Positions 23,997-32,443 of a stretch of 39,063 nucleotides of DNA are shown here, one piece after another. The DNA comes from Nostoc sp. CHAB 5836. Lineage in GTDB: Bacteria; Cyanobacteriota; Cyanobacteriia; Cyanobacteriales; Nostocaceae. The DNA is taken from positions 1 to 39,063 of the forward strand of contig NZ_JAIVFV010000058.1 of NCBI RefSeq assembly GCF_020829445.1. The letters run 5' to 3'. The position numbers and the translations under genes were made by a program. Numbering within the stretch: the stretch's first letter is position 1; each line of letters starts with the position of its first letter. A model generated the notes under the pieces. It made no database searches and was not told where the DNA came from. It saw only the letters and a list, made by a program, of their open reading frames with translations.

Positions 23997-24407
23997 TTAA
24001 GAATGAAAAGGATTAATAATTGTTAGTTGATGATCTATCTGCTGACCATCTTGTAAATCTTCACTGTAGAGGATCTGACAACCCACTTCTAAGGCACTCG
24101 CTACAATTAAGCTATCAAAGTAACTATACTGATAACGTTCCGCTAAATTCAAAGCCGTTTCAATGGTGGTAACGGAAACCATAGCAATTTCAAATTTTTC
24201 GGTAACTTCTTCAACAACAACCCTAATTTGAGCGTATTCTAAGAGAAACTTCCGTTTTAAAACATTTATTGTTTCATTGAGAACTTGGGTGCTAATCCAA
24301 ACGTCACCTGATTGAACACAGTCAATGGCACCCTGTTGTTTATCGGGTTCATCCTGAGAATACCCATAGATTAGAATATTAGTATCGAGAAAAACTCTAT
24401 CGGACAT
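23997..24407 (-). CDS. PIN domain protein (putative toxin)
   Basis: 136 residues from the ATG at 24407 (MSDRVFLDTNILIYGYSQDE); the frame extends 8 codons further to 24431. PIN acidic residues: Asp in FLDTNILIY, Glu in VLNETINVLKRK, Asp in YFDSLIVASALEVG, then ILYSEDLQDG near the end. It belongs to the PIN group with LDTNILIY starts and is presumably an RNase toxin. The start lies within the last codons of the upstream antitoxin gene (11-bp overlap). All conserved residues are present. Confidence 0.87.
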   Translation of the reverse strand: MSDRVFLDTNILIYGYSQDEPDKQQGAIDCVQSGDVWISTQVLNETINVLKRKFLLEYAQIRVVVEEVTEKFEIAMVSVTTIETALNLAERYQYSYFDSLIVASALEVGCQILYSEDLQDGQQIDHQLTIINPFHS

Positions 24408-24618
24408 TAGCCTCTTCTCGATTAAAGTCAAATCCTTGAGTGTTTAAAGAAATTGCCTTGAAAATCGTTTTTTTTGGCTTTTCCACAGGTTCTGACAAAA
24501 GTTCTGAGTCATCTAAAACAATCACACGGATAGCTTTACCTTCCCACTGAGATGAATATTGTAGGGGAATGACAAGTGTACCATTATGAATAATCGTCTT
24601 AAATTCAATGGCTTCCAT
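24397..24618 (-). CDS. Antitoxin paired with the PIN protein
   Basis: 73 residues: a short N-terminal beta part (EAIEFKTIIHNGTLVIP), where HNGTLVIPLQY and KAIRVIVLDD resemble the start of AbrB-like or DUF2281-like antitoxins, then a basic and mixed-charge tail (EKPKKTIFKAISLNTQGFDF) that probably wraps the toxin. The assignment comes from the overlap with the PIN gene and the N-terminal pattern. Confidence 0.75.
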   Translation of the reverse strand: MEAIEFKTIIHNGTLVIPLQYSSQWEGKAIRVIVLDDSELLSEPVEKPKKTIFKAISLNTQGFDFNREEANVR

Positions 24619-24713
24619 AGGTTAGCTCAATCAAGCGTTATATCTAGTTTAGTATGAATTTTCTGGACTTAGCTGAATAACACTCAACTTTGAGTCTAAG
24701 GATCAAGCTTAGT

Positions 24714-24760
24714 GCGTAGGCGAAGCCCGTCGTAGACATCGCTTTTGATTTGGAGAAGAG
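24714..24760 (+). repeat. CGTCGTAGACATCGC repeat, copy 5
   Basis: GCGTAGGCGAAGCCCGTCGT then AGACATCGCTTTTGATTTGG and AGAAGAG; matches the copies around the toxin-antitoxin genes. Confidence 0.65.
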
Positions 24761-24933
24761 TCCTGGTTCCCAAGACCCAAATCTTTTACCCTGAGCGTAG
24801 TCGTTCGCAAAGCGATCGCACCAGAAGGGTTCTCTTGCGACACTTACCTATCCAGCTTGGTTTTCGCTTACGGCATTGGTGGTCAAGATAGCCCAAAGCT
24901 TATCAGAAAATTTTGGCGCTTAGTCATACATCC

Positions 24934-24967
24934 AATATTTGTTTTTGCGTTAGCAAAAACAAATATT
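24934..24967. repeat. Perfect 15-bp hairpin with GTTA loop
   Basis: AATATTTGTTTTTGC (24934-24948) and GCAAAAACAAATATT (24953-24967) pair fully around GTTA. It lies in non-coding DNA about 75 bp past frr. Its stability suggests a repeat element or RNA structure. Confidence 0.7.
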
Positions 24968-24996
24968 AAATGAAATCCTCAGCAAGATCTCACAAT

Positions 24997-25026
24997 CCCC
25001 ACCTTATGAGTACATTGAAGGTAGGG
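24997..25026 (-). terminator. Possible terminator of pyrH-frr
   Basis: CCCCACCTT and AAGGTAGGG pair with one mismatch about 15 bp after the frr stop. There is no strong T run, so confidence is low. Confidence 0.35.
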
Positions 25027-25040
25027 ACTTTCGCGTACCG

Positions 25041-25589
25041 TTAAACAGTCGTGATGTCTTTTTCTTTTTCTGCCAACAATTCGTCTATTCGGGTAGTGTA
25101 CTTGTTTGTCAGTTTTTGCAATTTATCTTGCTGATCTCGTGCTTCATCTTCAGGAATTTCAGCATTTTTTTCCTGTTTGCGAATGGCATCTATGACATCG
25201 CGGCGGATATTGCGAATAGCAACACGACCCTCTTCAGCATACTTAGATGCTATTTTGACGAGTTCTTTACGGCGATCGCTTGTCAAGGGCGGAATATTCA
25301 GCCGAATCACGGAACCGTCGTTGCTGGGGGTTAAACCGACATCTGACAGGGAAATCGCTTTTTCGACTATATTTAAACTACTGCGATCGTAGGGTTGAAT
25401 TAAGATCGTCGTAGCATCGGGCGTACTAATGTTTGCCAGTGATTTCAAGGAAGTGGGCGAACCATAATAATCCACCAATACCTTATCTAGTAAACTCGCA
25501 TTGGCGCGACCAGTGCGAATCGAGTTAAAAGCTCGTTGAGTTGACTCAACGGTTTTTTGCATCGTACTTTCAGCTTCAGCTAATTTCAC
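25041..25589 (-). CDS. frr: Ribosome recycling factor
   Basis: 182 residues from a GTG at 25589 (reads [16 protein letters not shown] after the start); GGGAGG lies about 7 bases upstream and the length fits cyanobacterial RRF. The longer frame from 25604 would add five residues. The RRF hallmarks are visible: [66 protein letters not shown], and the C-terminal [14 protein letters not shown] splits post-termination ribosomes together with EF-G. The start lies inside the last codons of pyrH (14-bp overlap), giving translational coupling in the conserved pyrH-frr operon. Confidence 0.95.
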   Translation of the reverse strand: MKLAEAESTMQKTVESTQRAFNSIRTGRANASLLDKVLVDYYGSPTSLKSLANISTPDATTILIQPYDRSSLNIVEKAISLSDVGLTPSNDGSVIRLNIPPLTSDRRKELVKIASKYAEEGRVAIRNIRRDVIDAIRKQEKNAEIPEDEARDQQDKLQKLTNKYTTRIDELLAEKEKDITTV

Positions 25590-26304
25590 AAGAACCTCCC
25601 ACAAGGGTGCCGATGGATTCTCCCAAGACTGCCCGGTGGATGTTACCTCGCACCGTTAGGTCAAATACCAGAATTGGGATATTATTTTCTTTACACAAGG
25701 CGATCGCAGTACTATCCATCACCCGCAAATCTTTGGCTAAAACGTGCGTGTAGGTTAAGCTATTGTAACGCTTGGCGTCGGGATAAATATGAGGATCGGC
25801 ATCATACACTCCGTCTACTTTGGTGGCTTTAAAAATCACCTCGGCATCAATTTCTGCGGCTCTTAATGCCGCAGTAGTATCTGTAGTAAAAAAGGGATTC
25901 CCAGAACCAGCACCAAAAATTACCACCCGCCCTTTTTCAAGATGACGGATGGCACGACGACGAATATATGGTTCTGCTAATTCTTGCATAGCGATCGCAG
26001 TTTGCACCCGCGTCTGTACTCCTATGCGTTCTAGCGAATCTTGCAGCGTCATGGCGTTCATTACCGTGGCAATCATCCCAATATAGTCAGCGGTTGCCCT
26101 GTCCATCCCCGCCGACGCTGCTTTCACGCCACGAAAAATATTACCGCCGCCAACAACGATGGCAATTTGAGTGCCAGTGGCGATCACCTCTGCTAATTCT
26201 TGTGCTATTCCTTTGACCACTTCTGGATCAATGCCATAGCCCATGTTGCCCATTAAGGCTTCACCGCTCAGTTTGAGTAAAACCCGTCGGTAATTCGTTC
26301 CCAT
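25576..26304 (-). CDS. pyrH: Uridylate kinase (UMP kinase)
   Basis: 242 residues from the ATG at 26304 ([19 protein letters not shown]), the standard PyrH start; 13 further upstream codons are open but unlike the family. Motifs: KLSGEALMG (phosphate-binding lysine), [45 protein letters not shown] and [16 protein letters not shown]. The enzyme phosphorylates UMP to UDP in pyrimidine synthesis and is a hexamer of the amino-acid-kinase fold. It precedes frr with a short overlap. Confidence 0.95.
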   Translation of the reverse strand: MGTNYRRVLLKLSGEALMGNMGYGIDPEVVKGIAQELAEVIATGTQIAIVVGGGNIFRGVKAASAGMDRATADYIGMIATVMNAMTLQDSLERIGVQTRVQTAIAMQELAEPYIRRRAIRHLEKGRVVIFGAGSGNPFFTTDTTAALRAAEIDAEVIFKATKVDGVYDADPHIYPDAKRYNSLTYTHVLAKDLRVMDSTAIALCKENNIPILVFDLTVRGNIHRAVLGESIGTLVGGSCEIS

Positions 26305-26375
26305 GAAGTTACGCTTTATCAAAAAAGTTGCAATTGCCTCCAATTTAAGATAGCAGTTACAGGGACAATCTATGT

Positions 26376-26930
26376 CTAGTTACGCCAAATCAATGTAGTA
26401 CCTATTACTTCTGTTTGTGATACATCGATTTCTCGACCATCAAATAGAGAAGCGATCGCAGTTCTCAAATAATCATCTCCCAGCAATGATGGATCTTGAG
26501 GATGATTATCAATTGTTCCTTTGTATCGCACTATACCATTAGTGTCGATTAAAAAGGCCGTTGGTGTTTTTGTTGCCCCGAAACTAGCGGTCACATCTTG
26601 GGTTGAGTCCCACAGGTAGGGGAAGTTGAACTGGTGATGCAGGGCAAAAGCTTTCATATTTTCAAAGCTTGACTTAGTGTCGTGATCAACATTACTACCA
26701 TTGAGTCCAATTAGTGTGAAGCCTTTTGCAGCAAATTCGGCTTGAATGTTTTTTAGCCTGCCTAAATACCACTCCACATAAGGACAGTGGTTACACATGG
26801 AAATAACGCCGACTGCTCGGAACTTCTCAAGATAACGCCTAAGATGGTGTACTTGACCATCAATTCCTGGCAGTTCAAAATCTGGTGCGTAGCTCCCAAC
26901 GGGAGTATCAATTGTTTTTAGTAGATTCAT
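26376..26930 (-). CDS. Thioredoxin-fold peroxiredoxin-like protein
   Basis: 184 residues, no signal peptide. The layout is that of the AhpC/TSA-Redoxin group: [15 protein letters not shown] near the start, then a CXXC motif in [17 protein letters not shown] around residues 45-50, [28 protein letters not shown], and the cis-Pro strand [19 protein letters not shown]. The CNHCPYV signature is typical of a thioredoxin-family subgroup found in many bacteria. It probably acts as a thiol-disulfide or peroxide-reducing enzyme in the cytoplasm. It lies just upstream of pyrH on the same strand, 72 bp apart, so it could be co-transcribed. Confidence 0.85.
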   Translation of the reverse strand: MNLLKTIDTPVGSYAPDFELPGIDGQVHHLRRYLEKFRAVGVISMCNHCPYVEWYLGRLKNIQAEFAAKGFTLIGLNGSNVDHDTKSSFENMKAFALHHQFNFPYLWDSTQDVTASFGATKTPTAFLIDTNGIVRYKGTIDNHPQDPSLLGDDYLRTAIASLFDGREIDVSQTEVIGTTLIWRN

Positions 26931-27251
26931 GATTTCTGACTCGCAGAACTAGGAACAAGAAAAATATTATTAAATTCAGTGTCAGTTTCCAGTTGCAAAC
27001 CACCCCTTAGCCGATGCCTCATATTCGCCAATGTTATAGACTCTTATTGGCTGTCGTAAATTGTGAAACTACTGAATCTAGCAATGATGCTAATTCGCTC
27101 ACATCTAAAAAACTATGACTCACATTAGATAAGTTATGATTGCTAATCCTGACGTAATCTAACTTGTGAATAAATTTTATTTAAATTCAAAACAATTGGA
27201 CTTGCGCCCTGCTGCTGAAAGACTTTTAGCGTTATTTTTATCAAAATTCCC
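26931..27251. other. Divergent promoter region
   Basis: 321 bp between the divergent thioredoxin-like and hydrolase genes. It is A/T-rich toward 27150-27250 and must hold promoters for both. No repeat, RNA gene or convincing open frame seen. Confidence 0.5.
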
Positions 27252-28151
27252 ATGACAACCTCAAGTTCAAAAACAGCACTTTCCTCAACAAAAACCTGGA
27301 TTTGGCAAGATTTCCCAATCTGCTATCAAACCCAAGGAACCACTGGGCCAGCTGTTGTCCTCGTGCATGGATTTGGCGCTTCTTGGGGGCACTGGCGGAA
27401 AAATATTCCCGTATTAGCACAAAATTGCCGTGTTTATGCGATCGATTTGATTGGTTTTGGCGCTTCGGCAAAACCTCAACCTGGTGAACAAATTGCTTAC
27501 ACACTAGAAACTTGGGGACAGCAAGTAGCAGATTTTTGCCGTGAAGTAGTGGGTGAGCCAGCTTTTTTAGTGGGAAATTCCATTGGCTGTATTGTAGCCA
27601 TGCAAGCAGGAGTCAGCAACCCAGATATTGCCTTGGGAGTTGCTTTGCTCAACTGTTCTTTACGGCTGTTGCACGATCGCAAACGGGTAACTTTACCTTG
27701 GTCTCGTCGTTACGGAGCGCCTCTACTGCAACGCCTGTTATCTATCAAAGCAGTTGGCGATTTCTTTTTCAATCAACTTGCCAAACCAAAAACGGTGCGG
27801 AAAATTCTACTACAAGCATACACGAATCCTGAGATGGTGACAGATGAGTTGGTAGATATTCTCACTTCACCAGCAAGGGATCCGGGGGCTGTAGCTGTTT
27901 TTCTCGCCTTTACTTCTTATTCTACAGGGCCACTACCAGAAGACCTTTTGCCACTGTTAGCGTGTCCGGCGATTATCTTGTGGGGAACAGCTGATCCGTG
28001 GGAACCAATTAAATTAGGGAGAGAATTAGCTAACTTTCCTCAAGTAGAAAAGTTTATTCCTTTAGAGGGAGTGGGGCATTGTCCGCAGGATGAAGCGCCG
28101 GAGTTAGTCAATCCGATTTTACTCGATTGGATTTTGGAGCGATCGCGGTAA
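27252..28151 (+). CDS. Alpha/beta hydrolase, pheophytinase-like subgroup
   Basis: 299 residues. Motifs in order: oxyanion HGFGASWGHWRKNIP near 37, RVYAIDLIGFGASAKPQPG, nucleophile elbow VGNSIGC around 107-113 (Ser), the acid in WGTADPWEP, and the catalytic His in GVGHCPQDEAPEL. The HGFGASWGHWRKN and LETWGQQVADF stretches are shared with plant pheophytinase and related chloroplast hydrolases, so dephytylation of chlorophyll derivatives is possible; an ester or epoxide substrate of another kind cannot be excluded. It is monocistronic, converging with the small membrane protein downstream. Confidence 0.85.
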   Translation: MTTSSSKTALSSTKTWIWQDFPICYQTQGTTGPAVVLVHGFGASWGHWRKNIPVLAQNCRVYAIDLIGFGASAKPQPGEQIAYTLETWGQQVADFCREVVGEPAFLVGNSIGCIVAMQAGVSNPDIALGVALLNCSLRLLHDRKRVTLPWSRRYGAPLLQRLLSIKAVGDFFFNQLAKPKTVRKILLQAYTNPEMVTDELVDILTSPARDPGAVAVFLAFTSYSTGPLPEDLLPLLACPAIILWGTADPWEPIKLGRELANFPQVEKFIPLEGVGHCPQDEAPELVNPILLDWILERSR

Positions 28152-28196
28152 TCATCTGTGAGAGGTTAGAATTTAGAATAGTGTAAATTTTGTCAA

Positions 28197-28553
28197 TCAG
28201 CTCAAAAAAACACTTGAATACTTACTGTAAACAATAAAGACGACAATTCCAACGAAAATAAAGAGGACTAAAGTAGCTATTAAACCACGATGTCGAGAGA
28301 CAACATCAAGAAGTACTAGTAGCCAGAATAAGGCAATCTCAACTGCGCTAGCAATGAACACAAGTCTGAGATTTATTTCAATTTTTGCAGCCTGTAAACC
28401 GAATAAAGTACGCCTTGCTAAAGAACTGCCTGGAGAGGACGATATTATTAGCTGCGACTGTACCAAGTTAACTAATAACCAAATAATTGCTATGCCTCCC
28501 ATTACTGTCAATACAACAGCTAGTCCTTTAAATAATCGATTTATAAGCATCAT
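28197..28553 (-). CDS. Small membrane protein of unknown function
   Basis: 118 residues with three hydrophobic helices: about 9-32 (LAVVLTVMGGIAIIWLLVNL), 63-84 (LVFIASAVEIALFWLLVLLD) and 89-110 (GLIATLVLFIFVGIVVFIVY). A polar segment with SSSPGSSLARRTL lies between helices 1 and 2. A strong GGAGG lies six bases before the ATG. I do not recognise the family. Confidence 0.65.
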   Translation of the reverse strand: MMLINRLFKGLAVVLTVMGGIAIIWLLVNLVQSQLIISSSPGSSLARRTLFGLQAAKIEINLRLVFIASAVEIALFWLLVLLDVVSRHRGLIATLVLFIFVGIVVFIVYSKYSSVFLS

Positions 28554-28883
28554 TTTTCCTCCGAGAAGAAAATTTTGACATAATGATAAGTATTGTTAAG
28601 TTCAAAGATATCGTCCAATTTCCTTTCTAAATCTAAAATATAGTCCGATATCTTCGGTGCGTTAGGACTAGCGTCCATAACGCATCCTACAAAATTAAAG
28701 CTTTTAATTCACATTGGCGCTCTTTTATTACTCTCGTCAGATGAAATTTGAAACCCTATTTTCACGTTAGTCAGCGCAGGCGGACTTTGCCTGTGTAGCC
28801 GCGACTTCCAGTCGCCTCGATTATTCTTTCTCCAGAGTCATAAAAGAGCGTTAGGCGTAAAGTATTAGTCCAAAAACTTTTAA
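28554..28883. other. Gene-free stretch with an inverted-repeat element
   Basis: 330 bp. It contains the 133-bp inverted-repeat element at 28718-28850, whose interior carries AGCGCAGGCGGACTTTGCCT and GTAGCCGCGACTTCCAGTCG, a sequence I recall as a common Nostoc repeat. Also present is a TAACGCATCCTAC-type fragment near 28679. No gene. Confidence 0.55.
28718..28850. repeat. 133-bp inverted-repeat element
   Basis: CGCTCTTTTATTACTCT (28718-28734) and AGAGTCATAAAAGAGCG (28834-28850) are inverted copies with 16 of 17 positions matching. No clear target duplication. MITE-like or a nested dispersed repeat. Confidence 0.6.
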
Positions 28884-29063
28884 CTACTTCTCCCTATCTT
28901 CATCTAGGGCTTTTTGGATAGCTTGGCGACAAAACTCAGGAGGGTCGTCCTTAGCTTTTACCTCTTCCTTCATTTCTTTGGTGACTCGAAAGTTTAATTG
29001 TTCGGTTAATTCCTTGCTTGGTTGGTTTCCAAAATTTTCAGGTTTACCCTTAGCTTTAGGCAT
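28884..29063 (-). CDS. Small ribbon-helix-helix-like protein
   Basis: 59 residues from the ATG at 29063: MPKAKGKPENFGNQPSKEL, then TEQLNFRVTKEMKEEVKA and DDPPEFCRQAIQKALDED. The strand LNFRVTKEM followed by two helices fits a small RHH (MetJ/Arc-type) DNA-binding protein, often the antitoxin or autoregulator of small operons. I recall near-identical orphan proteins in Nostoc. No toxin gene lies next to it. It falls just below the usual ORF length cut-off. Confidence 0.7.
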   Translation of the reverse strand: MPKAKGKPENFGNQPSKELTEQLNFRVTKEMKEEVKAKDDPPEFCRQAIQKALDEDREK

Positions 29064-29191
29064 TTATGTATAAACGTAAATATAGCTTGAAGTCGATGTT
29101 AACAACGGAATAAAGTTATTATTCGGTGAGTAATTGCCTGGAAAACTTGTAACTCACCGATACCACTTTTACAAATGGGTAACTCTATTTT

Positions 29192-29398
29192 ATGTTCACA
29201 AGGTCAGAACTCGAAATCAAAACTATTACTGAGTTGAAAGACTTGTGTAGGCGTTACGGATTGAAGCCTACTGGGAACGGAGGGTACAAGACTAGTTGGA
29301 TTATTACCTTGATGGCATTCCCACAGATAGGACTCGCTCAACTAAGACAAGGAAGAGGGTTGAAGTCACCAGGCTTTAGTGCAATACACTTGGGTTAA
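29192..29398 (+). CDS. Small SAP-like domain protein
   Basis: 68 residues. TRSELEIKTITELKDLCRRYG then LKPTGNGGYKTSWI resembles the helix-turn-helix of SAP DNA-binding motifs, as does the LMAFPQIGLAQLRQGRG tail seen in short cyanobacterial proteins. The final codons (AIHLG) and the stop are encoded by the left end of the MITE family 2 relative that starts at 29382, so the native C-terminus has been replaced. It may therefore be a slightly truncated gene. Confidence 0.5.
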   Translation: MFTRSELEIKTITELKDLCRRYGLKPTGNGGYKTSWIITLMAFPQIGLAQLRQGRGLKSPGFSAIHLG

Positions 29399-29476
29399 GC
29401 ATTTCCTCCTTCTCCTTCTCTCTGTGTTCTCTGCGCCTTTGTGGTTCGTAAAAAAAAGATTAAGTGAACCGTATTG
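29382..29476. mobile_element. MITE family 2, diverged copy
   Basis: CAATACACTTGGGTTAAGC at the left and AAGTGAACCGTATTG at the right are inverted copies of the same TIR as the element at 21291. The interior matches in reverse orientation (TTTCCTCCTTCTCC, CTCTGCGCCTTTGTGG). A clear target duplication is not visible. Confidence 0.65.
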
Positions 29477-29571
29477 CCTTGAAATGGAGATCGGACTGCT
29501 TAACCAGTAAATCAGTTATGAAAACTCCCTTGGATAGCGATCGCCATCCAAGTTATACGCGCGACAGCTTA

Positions 29572-30273
29572 CTAATTCAAAACTAACTGACTTAAAAAGA
29601 AAGCAAGGGCTGCACTACCTAAAGGAACTGTCAAATTGTCAATACCCAAAAAGGAAACAGCCTCTAAAGCAGTAGCTATAACTGCTACTATCAGCGATAT
29701 CGCCCAAGTTTGCCAACTGTTTCCTTGAGTTCCAACTAAAATCAAACTACTGACAAGATAGCTAACGAGCATCATAGTTAGGGAGCCTTCCCAACTTTTT
29801 TGCGTACCAAAAACTTTATACTTATGTTTACCAAAGCGTTGCCCAATCAAGGCTGCTAGTCCATCTCCCCAAGTCATGATCAAAATTCCGAGTGCTGCGT
29901 ATTGGGGTTGTTGCAAGTACCAAAACCAAGCAACTAAAATACCAAAACTGACAGAGTAAAAAAATGTCCCTAAGCTTTGCCGTCCAACGCTATTAATACC
30001 AGGAAGAATGGGCAATCGGTAGGATAATAAGGTGATTGCACTCGCTAAAATAGAAGCTGTAATCCCTACACTGGCGGGAATATCAAGCCACCAAGCGATT
30101 AAAATCACATTACCAGTGCCAATATGAACTATCTTCCGCACGATTTCTGGCTTGTCGGCAAAGCGATTTACCACCCATGCAATCAGGAGGATGAGTAACA
30201 CCCAAATTGCAGCTAAGGCAATTTGCAGCCATAAAGCCGGGATTGAGGTGAAATCAGAAAATGTAATTAACAA
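29572..30273 (-). CDS. Phytol kinase-like (dolichol/polyprenol kinase family) membrane protein
   Basis: 233 residues with six to seven membrane helices. Family motifs: EIVRKIVHIGTGNVILIAWW near 43, GRQSLGTFFYSVSFG, and the conserved block TWGDGLAALIGQRFGKHKYK followed by FGTQKSWEGSLTM around 135-165, which forms the CTP-dependent kinase site. Cyanobacterial and plant members (VTE5) phosphorylate phytol freed from chlorophyll for reuse in tocopherol and other prenyl lipids. The exact prenol substrate cannot be told from sequence. It lies divergently to yidD. Confidence 0.85.
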   Translation of the reverse strand: MLITFSDFTSIPALWLQIALAAIWVLLILLIAWVVNRFADKPEIVRKIVHIGTGNVILIAWWLDIPASVGITASILASAITLLSYRLPILPGINSVGRQSLGTFFYSVSFGILVAWFWYLQQPQYAALGILIMTWGDGLAALIGQRFGKHKYKVFGTQKSWEGSLTMMLVSYLVSSLILVGTQGNSWQTWAISLIVAVIATALEAVSFLGIDNLTVPLGSAALAFFLSQLVLN

Positions 30274-30334
30274 AGATGCAACAAAATGAAAATTTTTACC
30301 TCTGTTACTAATTTATAAGATTTGGGTAACTGCA

Positions 30335-30571
30335 ATGAAACTATTATTTATTTGGCTGATTCGGGGCTATCGAATGTTTATCTCGCCGTTGTTTCTCCCG
30401 ACTTGTCGCTTTCAACCAACTTGTTCGATGTATGCTATTGAAGCTATTGAACGATTTGGAGTGTTGCGTGGTAGCTGGATGGCAACTCGGCGGATTTTGC
30501 GCTGTCATCCGTTTCATCCAGGTGGTTATGATCCAGTGCCAGAGTTGGTGGAAAGGGTGAAGGAGGAGTAG
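30335..30571 (+). CDS. yidD: Membrane protein insertion efficiency factor YidD
   Basis: 78 residues. Family signature: [52 protein letters not shown]. The amphipathic N-terminus and the three cysteines (TCRF, TCSM, RCHP) are as expected. YidD assists YidC-mediated insertion of inner-membrane proteins. In many bacteria it lies in the rnpA-yidC region; here it stands apart, which I recall as usual for cyanobacteria. Confidence 0.95.
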   Translation: MKLLFIWLIRGYRMFISPLFLPTCRFQPTCSMYAIEAIERFGVLRGSWMATRRILRCHPFHPGGYDPVPELVERVKEE

Positions 30572-30606
30572 TTTTGTGCAAATGGTGGCGAATTGAGGTT
30601 GGAGTT

Positions 30607-30652
30607 TAAACGCAGAGGGGCGCAAAGGGAAGCGCAGAGGGACGCTGAGAAT
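30607..30652 (+). repeat. CGCAGAGGGGCGCAAAGGG-type dispersed repeat
   Basis: TTTAAACGCAGAGGGGCGCA followed by AAGGGAAGCGCAGAGGGACG. It resembles the GCAAAGGACGCAAAG interior of the MITE family 2 element at 21291. Confidence 0.6.
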
Positions 30653-30769
30653 GAGAAGAGCGGTAAGTTATTAAAGGATGTGTTGGTGGGTATAGCTATT
30701 TGGGGAGATGTCAAGAGATGAGGTTGTCATCTAGCGTGGGAAGGTTGAATAATTTAATTTGGACTTACG

Positions 30770-30967
30770 ATGATTAATCCCACTGCGATTTCTATACCAG
30801 AACCACAAATTCCTACTCCTGTCCCAAATCCGCTACCTAGTCCTGAACCTGTACCGGGGCCGGCGATACCCCAACCCTTACCTGGGCCTGTACCAGAAAC
30901 AGTACCTGCTCCCATTCCTCAGACGGTTCCAGGGCCAATTCCCCAAACCATACCGGAACCTGTTTAG
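30770..30967 (+). CDS. Proline-rich repeat mini-protein (doubtful)
   Basis: 65 residues, about 40 percent Pro, built from PxP and P-E/G-P steps (PVPNPLPSPEPVPGPAIP, PGPIPQTIPEPV). No membrane helix. Similar short Pro-rich frames are annotated upstream of housekeeping genes in Nostoc, but low-complexity composition alone could keep this frame open. It ends 45 bp before ychF in the same direction. Confidence 0.4.
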   Translation: MINPTAISIPEPQIPTPVPNPLPSPEPVPGPAIPQPLPGPVPETVPAPIPQTVPGPIPQTIPEPV

Positions 30968-31012
30968 ATTACCTTGGTAATGTAATCCAAAATCTAAAAT
31001 CGAAAATCGAAA

Positions 31013-32104
31013 ATGCTAAGAGCCGGAATTGTCGGACTTCCCAACGTCGGAAAATCTACTTTATTTAATGCCGTAGTTGCTAATGCCAAAGCAGAAGCAG
31101 CTAACTTCCCTTTTTGCACGATTGAACCGAATGTCGGCGTTGTCGCAGTACCGGATGAACGGTTAAATGTTCTTGCTAAAATTGCCAGTTCGGTACAAAT
31201 TATCCCGGCGCGGGTTGAATTCGTCGATATTGCCGGTTTGGTTAAAGGCGCTAGTCAGGGTGAGGGACTAGGGAATCAATTCCTGTCCCACATCCGGGAA
31301 GTTGATGCGATCGTCCATGTGGTACGTTGTTTTGAGAATGATGATATTATCCACGTTGCTGGTTCTGTTGACCCAGCACGAGATATTGAAATCATTAATA
31401 TAGAACTGGGTTTATCGGATTTATCACAAATTGAGCGGCGAATTGACCGCACTCGCAAACAAGCTCGTACTAGCAAAGATGCACAGTTTGAAATCACAGT
31501 CTTAGAAAAATTAGCTGCGGCTTTAAATGAAGGTAAATCGGTGCGTCAAGTAAGCTTGAATGAAGAAGAAACAGAAATTATTAAAGGATTAGAACTGCTC
31601 ACTTATAAACCGATTATCTACGCCGCAAATGTCTCTGAGGATGAGTTGGCAACGGGTAATCATTTTGTGGAAACAGTGCGGCAAATAGCAGCAACAGAAA
31701 ATGCCCAAGTTGTGATAGTTTCTGCCCAAGTGGAAGCTGAATTAGTGGAATTACCAGAGTCAGATAAAGCTGATTTCCTCGCATCTTTAGGTGTGGAAGA
31801 AGGTGGTTTGAAATCATTGATTCGGGCAACTTATATGCTTTTAGGCTTGCGGACATATTTCACCTGTGGCCCTAAAGAAACCCGCGCTTGGACAATTAAT
31901 GCCGGAATGTCTGCACCTCAAGCTGCTGGTGTAATCCACAGTGATTTTGAACGGGGATTTATTCGCGCTGAAACTGTCGCTTATAAAGATTTGGTGACAA
32001 GTGGTTCGATGAATGCGGCGAAGGAGAAAGGGTTGGTTCGCAGTGAAGGGAAAGAGTATGTTGTGCAGGAAGGGGATGTAATGTTATTCCGATTTAATGT
32101 GTAG
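31013..32104 (+). CDS. ychF: Redox-responsive P-loop ATPase/GTPase YchF
   Basis: 363 residues, the full family length. P-loop GLPNVGKSTLFNAV at residues 6-20, switch II VDIAGLVKGASQGEGLGNQF, the coiled-coil insertion (SDLSQIERRIDRTRKQART), YAANVSEDEL in place of a normal NKXD, and the TGS-like domain at the C-terminus (YFTCGPKETRAWTINAGM to YVVQEGDVMLFRFNV). YchF/OLA1 proteins hydrolyse ATP and interact with ribosomes, with roles in stress and translation. Conserved residues are all present. Confidence 0.96.
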   Translation: MLRAGIVGLPNVGKSTLFNAVVANAKAEAANFPFCTIEPNVGVVAVPDERLNVLAKIASSVQIIPARVEFVDIAGLVKGASQGEGLGNQFLSHIREVDAIVHVVRCFENDDIIHVAGSVDPARDIEIINIELGLSDLSQIERRIDRTRKQARTSKDAQFEITVLEKLAAALNEGKSVRQVSLNEEETEIIKGLELLTYKPIIYAANVSEDELATGNHFVETVRQIAATENAQVVIVSAQVEAELVELPESDKADFLASLGVEEGGLKSLIRATYMLLGLRTYFTCGPKETRAWTINAGMSAPQAAGVIHSDFERGFIRAETVAYKDLVTSGSMNAAKEKGLVRSEGKEYVVQEGDVMLFRFNV

Positions 32105-32221
32105 GGGTAATGGCGTTGCATAAATGCTCGATGATTTTACAATACCTTCGCCAAAATTAGAGGATCAGAGCTAGACAAAAAAGCTAAATTCCATAGACAG
32201 CAACGGTTTCAGGCTTGGAAA

Positions 32222-32443
32222 TTGAGGTTTCAACCCATAGCCCAAAACCTGCATTCTGCGGGCGTTCTCAAAAATTGCCTAAGAGGACAATCTTTAGATG
32301 CCAGACTGCAAAGGTCGATTGGTCAAGCGATGGGCGCTGATTTCGGTGGAGTGAAGGTTCACACCGATGGTCAGTCGCACCAGTTGAATCGCTCAATTCA
32401 GGCGCGTGCTTTCACGACGGGACAGGATGTGTTCGCGCGTTGA
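32222..32443 (+). pseudogene. DUF4157 (eCIS core domain) fragment
   Basis: 73 codons from a TTG. LDARLQRSIGQAMGADFGGVK then VHTDGQSHQLNRSIQARAFT and TGQDVFAR match the start of DUF4157, the zinc-peptidase-like domain found on toxins and in extracellular contractile injection system loci. The frame stops just before the expected HExxH helix (normally GRELLAHELTHVVQQ-like). No other part of the gene remains within the next 450 bp. I infer a decayed remnant. Confidence 0.7.

Larger units (their letters stand above)
24619..25040. other. Gene-free stretch between toxin module and frr
   Basis: 422 bp. It holds a CGTCGTAGACATCGC repeat (24714-24760), a long perfect hairpin (24934-24967) and a hairpin just after frr (24997-25026). 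The segment 24770-24920 shows no open frame I trust. Confidence 0.55.
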
